DNA of 9,541 nt from Chloroflexota bacterium. Its GTDB lineage: Bacteria > Chloroflexota > Dehalococcoidia > Lucifugimonadales > UBA3495. The notes beneath the pieces were generated by a model that was given only the letters and a program-made list of their open reading frames with translations, was not told the origin of the DNA and did not search any database. The DNA lies in the NCBI GenBank assembly GCA_022562335.1, contig JADFPM010000086.1:1-9541 (forward strand). Direction: 5' to 3'. Below are positions 6,851-9,541 of this stretch, in pieces. Position 1 is the stretch's first letter. Every line of letters starts with the position of its first letter. The translations under genes and the position numbers were made by a program.

Positions 6851-7468
6851 TCAGGACGGCCGGAAATCCAGGTTGTTCAATGCGGCCCGGTATTCTGCGG
6901 GCGTATCCAGATCATCAAAGGACCGAACCCAACCTGGAACGCGGGTGATTTGATCTTGCGCCAATTCGGTTACCCGGCAGCGCGATAGCAGAGCCTTCAT
7001 GGAAGTGACTCCCTCCCCCAGCAGATCCTCAGCGGTGGAAAGACACCCGGTGCGGTAGAAAGCGTGTAGGGTCTGCAACTGCCCGTTGTAATTGGGAACC
7101 ACCACGTCGCAATCGCCCAAATATTCTGTCATCTCCTCTATCAACTCGATTTGGAGAAAAGGCATGTCGCAGCCCGCCACAAAGCACCACGGGGCGTTAC
7201 TGTGGGACAGCCCCCGTGCCAATCCAACCAACGGGCCGCACAGAGGGCGGCCATCCTCTAGGACTTCCACATCGATGCCCGGAAGCAAAGTCTTGTCCCG
7301 CGTGACCACCAACACCCGGCGGAAGACCGGCCGCAGCGCCTCCACGGTGGCGCCCACAAGGGATGTGCTGCCGAAGGGAAGGGTGGCTTTGGGAGAACCC
7401 ATGCGTTTGCTGGCCCCCCCGGCTAGCACGATGGCATCAAATTGTGAGAGAGCTGGTCTTTCGTTCAT
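6851..7468 (-). CDS. mobA: molybdenum cofactor guanylyltransferase MobA
   Basis: MobA transfers GMP from GTP to molybdopterin, making the guanine dinucleotide cofactor used by DMSO-reductase-family enzymes; it acts in the cytoplasm. The 205-residue length is typical (E. coli MobA is 194). The nucleotide-binding signature LAGGASKRMGSPK is at residues 15-27. GPLVGLARGL (78-87) and GCDMPFL (99-105, with the metal-binding Asp101) follow in the expected order, giving a Rossmann-like nucleotidyltransferase fold. The start ATG 7468 comes 24 bases after the stop of the AioA-like gene and lacks a strong Shine-Dalgarno, so translational coupling or a weak site is likely. Being cotranscribed with a molybdoenzyme fits its role. 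Confidence 0.94.
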   Translation of the reverse strand: MNERPALSQFDAIVLAGGASKRMGSPKATLPFGSTSLVGATVEALRPVFRRVLVVTRDKTLLPGIDVEVLEDGRPLCGPLVGLARGLSHSNAPWCFVAGCDMPFLQIELIEEMTEYLGDCDVVVPNYNGQLQTLHAFYRTGCLSTAEDLLGEGVTSMKALLSRCRVTELAQDQITRVPGWVRSFDDLDTPAEYRAALNNLDFRPS

Positions 7469-7492
7469 GGTTAATAGCGCCGAAAGCGGAAC

Positions 7493-9541
7493 CTATACCA
7501 GGTTGCGGGGCACGAAACTCATAGTCTGCTTGAACTCGGACTCCCCTGTCCGGGTGACGATCCCTTTCCCCAACTTATACCGGTAGCGGTTGTTGATCGG
7601 GTCTGTTTGACCGGGGGACACCGAATTAGCCGACATGTCCAACCGTCCCTGGCCAAATAGGAAATAGGTGCAGGTGACTCCGGGCGCCACTTGGTCGGTC
7701 ACGTAGGCAACGGCGGAGAACTTGCCGGCGTAACGCCCGCCGGTCTGAGTGAGCACTCTATCGTTGCTTACCTCCACCCAATCGCCGCTTTCGATGCCTC
7801 GGGATGCCGCATCGGACGGACTGATCTCCAGAATGTTAACGGGGAACCGGTCCCAACGGTAAGGGATACGGATGTCGTCGAATTGGGATTGCCAGTGCTC
7901 GTTGACCCGCATATTCGTCACCCAGAGTTCATCGCCCTGGGGGGCGAACTCCTTTTGAAAGGGCTCAACGTTGCTCCAATCTCCCTTGGGAAAAACCGCC
8001 TTGCCCGAGGCGGTGTTGAAGCTGTCCTCATGTATCCGCTCGGTGCCCACGAGAGCCCCGTTCTCTAACTTGATGGGACACTGGATCCCGGTGGTGCCCA
8101 GTTCCCGCAATAGATCGTGGCCTCGCTTACCTTGGGAGCGGGCCAGCTCCACCAGGGCGGAATAATCGTGGACCGTGCCCTTGGAGCGCTCGGCAGCCTC
8201 TTCGAATACGTCGTTTGAGTCGTTCCAATCGAAGCCGTCATAACCCATACGCTGGGCCACCTTTGCAATGATCCACCAGTCGGGCTTTGCCTCGCCGGGC
8301 GGGTCCATGATCTTGGAGTACATGCGCAGACGCCGCTCTGCCTGCATCCGAGCGTATTCCTCCTCACCCCACGGAGCGGCCGGAAGCAGCATATCGGCGA
8401 AATCCGTTAGGGCATTGGTGTAGATGTCCTGCTGGACGAGGACCAAGCCTCCTGCGTCTACCCGGGCTTTCAATACTTCCAAAACCCTATCCCGATCGAA
8501 CTGGCTGGTGCCGCCTGGGAAGGCATCATTCAGCGATAACCGAGGCCCCTTCTCTCGTATCAAGGCACCGACGGTTTCTGCCAGGTGATTGGAAGCTCCC
8601 ATGGCCGAGAACCAGGTGCTGCCAATGGCCCACATGAACCGCAGGTTACCCTCGACGGCCCACCGGTCAACGTTAAGCTCGATCTTGTTGCCTTGGAAGC
8701 TGTCCGGTGATTTATCTTTGGGATATCCGGCCGCGGAAATCATGCCCCGCTGGTGGCCGCCGCCCCGGGAGATGGCGCGGCCGGGCCGGCCTCCCGCTCC
8801 GGTCAACAGACCCAAGGAGACGAATGACGCGGTGTTCTCGTAGTTATGCCCCCAGTAATTGCCTTTTTCGAGCATAAGCGATGTCTTGGGGCGGCTGCCG
8901 TCGGCTTTGGGACCGGCCAGCAACCGGGCGGCATCCCGAATCTTCCCCGCGGGCACGCCGGTGACCTTCTCGGCGTTATCAACTCGGTACTGGTCATCAG
9001 CCAGGATGAAATCTTTGTATTGTTGGAACGTGGCCCCAAACATCTTCCGGCGCCAGAACGTCTCTTGGCCAAGCTCCGCTTCAGATACGGTCCGCTGTAG
9101 AATAAAGTCCGTGTCCTCCCACCCATTCTCCAGCACCACCCTGGCGATGGAGTTGTTCAAGAGCGTATCGGTCCCCGGCACCAATTGCAGGTGTATGCCG
9201 CCCCGTTGCTCGGCGAAGGCCGCCGTGTAGTCCTTCCGGGGATTGACCACAATCAACTTGGCCCCGCCTTTGGAGATCCAATCTTGGAACAAGATGGACT
9301 TGGACTCGTAGAGGCTGACTCCAGACAGGAATATCACCTCGGCATCCTTCCAGTCCTGGTAGGATGCGCTGAACGCGTCGACCCCAGCGTCGCTCAGTCC
9401 GGGGGTGTCGGCGCCGGCGGCGGGTTTGTCGTGAGGCGCCCAACACGGAGTCTGGATTTTGCCCAAAGCTAATTTCGTCAGCGCGTAGGTGTTTTCGTAA
9501 TAGGCATAAGAATACATCTTCATCCCCCACGCCAACTCCCC
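7493..9541 (-). CDS. AioA-like (arsenite oxidase family) molybdopterin oxidoreductase large subunit, 5' end cut by window edge
   Basis: The frame is open to the right edge and codes for 682 residues of the C-terminal part; arsenite oxidase AioA is about 826, so the N-terminal iron-sulfur region is missing from view. Several stretches match the AioA/IdrA branch of the DMSO reductase superfamily. HDKPA (9433-9419) aligns with the AioA segment whose Ala sits where other family members have a Ser/Cys molybdenum ligand. RGGGHQRG (8767-8744) aligns with the substrate-site Arg and His. Also present are the cofactor-binding VNPRKDYTAAFAEQ block, NYWGHNYENTAS, and a C-terminal dinucleotide-binding domain (about 7930-7560) with VNEHWQSQFDD. 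The TTG at 9535 is only an internal codon. It is followed by mobA. Family assignment is firm; the substrate (arsenite, iodate or another oxyanion) is not decided by the visible sequence. A Rieske partner would lie beyond the right edge. Confidence 0.85.
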   Translation of the reverse strand, partial: GELAWGMKMYSYAYYENTYALTKLALGKIQTPCWAPHDKPAAGADTPGLSDAGVDAFSASYQDWKDAEVIFLSGVSLYESKSILFQDWISKGGAKLIVVNPRKDYTAAFAEQRGGIHLQLVPGTDTLLNNSIARVVLENGWEDTDFILQRTVSEAELGQETFWRRKMFGATFQQYKDFILADDQYRVDNAEKVTGVPAGKIRDAARLLAGPKADGSRPKTSLMLEKGNYWGHNYENTASFVSLGLLTGAGGRPGRAISRGGGHQRGMISAAGYPKDKSPDSFQGNKIELNVDRWAVEGNLRFMWAIGSTWFSAMGASNHLAETVGALIREKGPRLSLNDAFPGGTSQFDRDRVLEVLKARVDAGGLVLVQQDIYTNALTDFADMLLPAAPWGEEEYARMQAERRLRMYSKIMDPPGEAKPDWWIIAKVAQRMGYDGFDWNDSNDVFEEAAERSKGTVHDYSALVELARSQGKRGHDLLRELGTTGIQCPIKLENGALVGTERIHEDSFNTASGKAVFPKGDWSNVEPFQKEFAPQGDELWVTNMRVNEHWQSQFDDIRIPYRWDRFPVNILEISPSDAASRGIESGDWVEVSNDRVLTQTGGRYAGKFSAVAYVTDQVAPGVTCTYFLFGQGRLDMSANSVSPGQTDPINNRYRYKLGKGIVTRTGESEFKQTMSFVPRNLV

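Noticed and set aside
9533..9535. TTG 9535 as the true start of the AioA-like gene.
   Set aside because: The frame stays open to the edge, the residues continue like an internal part of the family, and the expected N-terminal iron-sulfur region is missing, so the gene is simply cut by the window.

Overview
The window is high-GC bacterial chromosomal DNA with ordinary metabolic and envelope genes. I see no phage, IS element, CRISPR array, tRNA or rRNA. The gene set fits an environmental bacterium using methylmalonyl-CoA-type chemistry and molybdenum respiration: a MeaB GTPase, an NfeD/SPFH pair, MobA, and a divergent arsenite-oxidase-family molybdoenzyme. Chloroflexota (Dehalococcoidia or SAR202-like) is a plausible source, but this is an inference from gene content and protein flavour, with no marker gene in the window.

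Layout. Positions 1-1818 (minus) hold the first 606 codons of a multi-pass O-antigen-ligase/Wzy_C-family membrane protein that runs off the left edge. A 629-base divergent intergenic region (1819-2447) follows. It contains a three-copy 16-bp tandem repeat, a terminator-like hairpin and a good sigma-70-type promoter pointing right. On the plus strand come meaB (2448-3437) and a DUF429 protein (3566-4204). A strong bidirectional terminator (4240-4279) separates them from a leftward pair, nfeD (6588-5206) followed by an SPFH/stomatin-like protein (5164-4295). Further right, again leftward, an AioA-like molybdopterin oxidoreductase (entering from the right edge, ending at 7493) is followed after 24 bases by mobA (7468-6851).

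How the genes work together. MobA attaches GMP to molybdopterin to build the guanine dinucleotide cofactor that DMSO-reductase-family enzymes need, so aioA-like and mobA form a logical enzyme-plus-cofactor operon. NfeD (membrane serine protease with OB-fold tail) and SPFH proteins are a well-known pair in membrane microdomain and quality-control functions. MeaB normally protects and reactivates a B12-dependent acyl-CoA mutase, but no mutase lies in this window.

The points most worth a second look are four. The AioA-like active site keeps His, Ala, Arg and His positions of arsenite oxidase but appears to have Asp for the substrate-site Glu. The SPFH protein lacks the usual N-terminal membrane anchor. 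The DUF429 protein has Gly where its family normally has Asp. The 16-bp tandem repeat abuts a hairpin in the divergent intergenic region. I did not find a clearly new multi-gene system.
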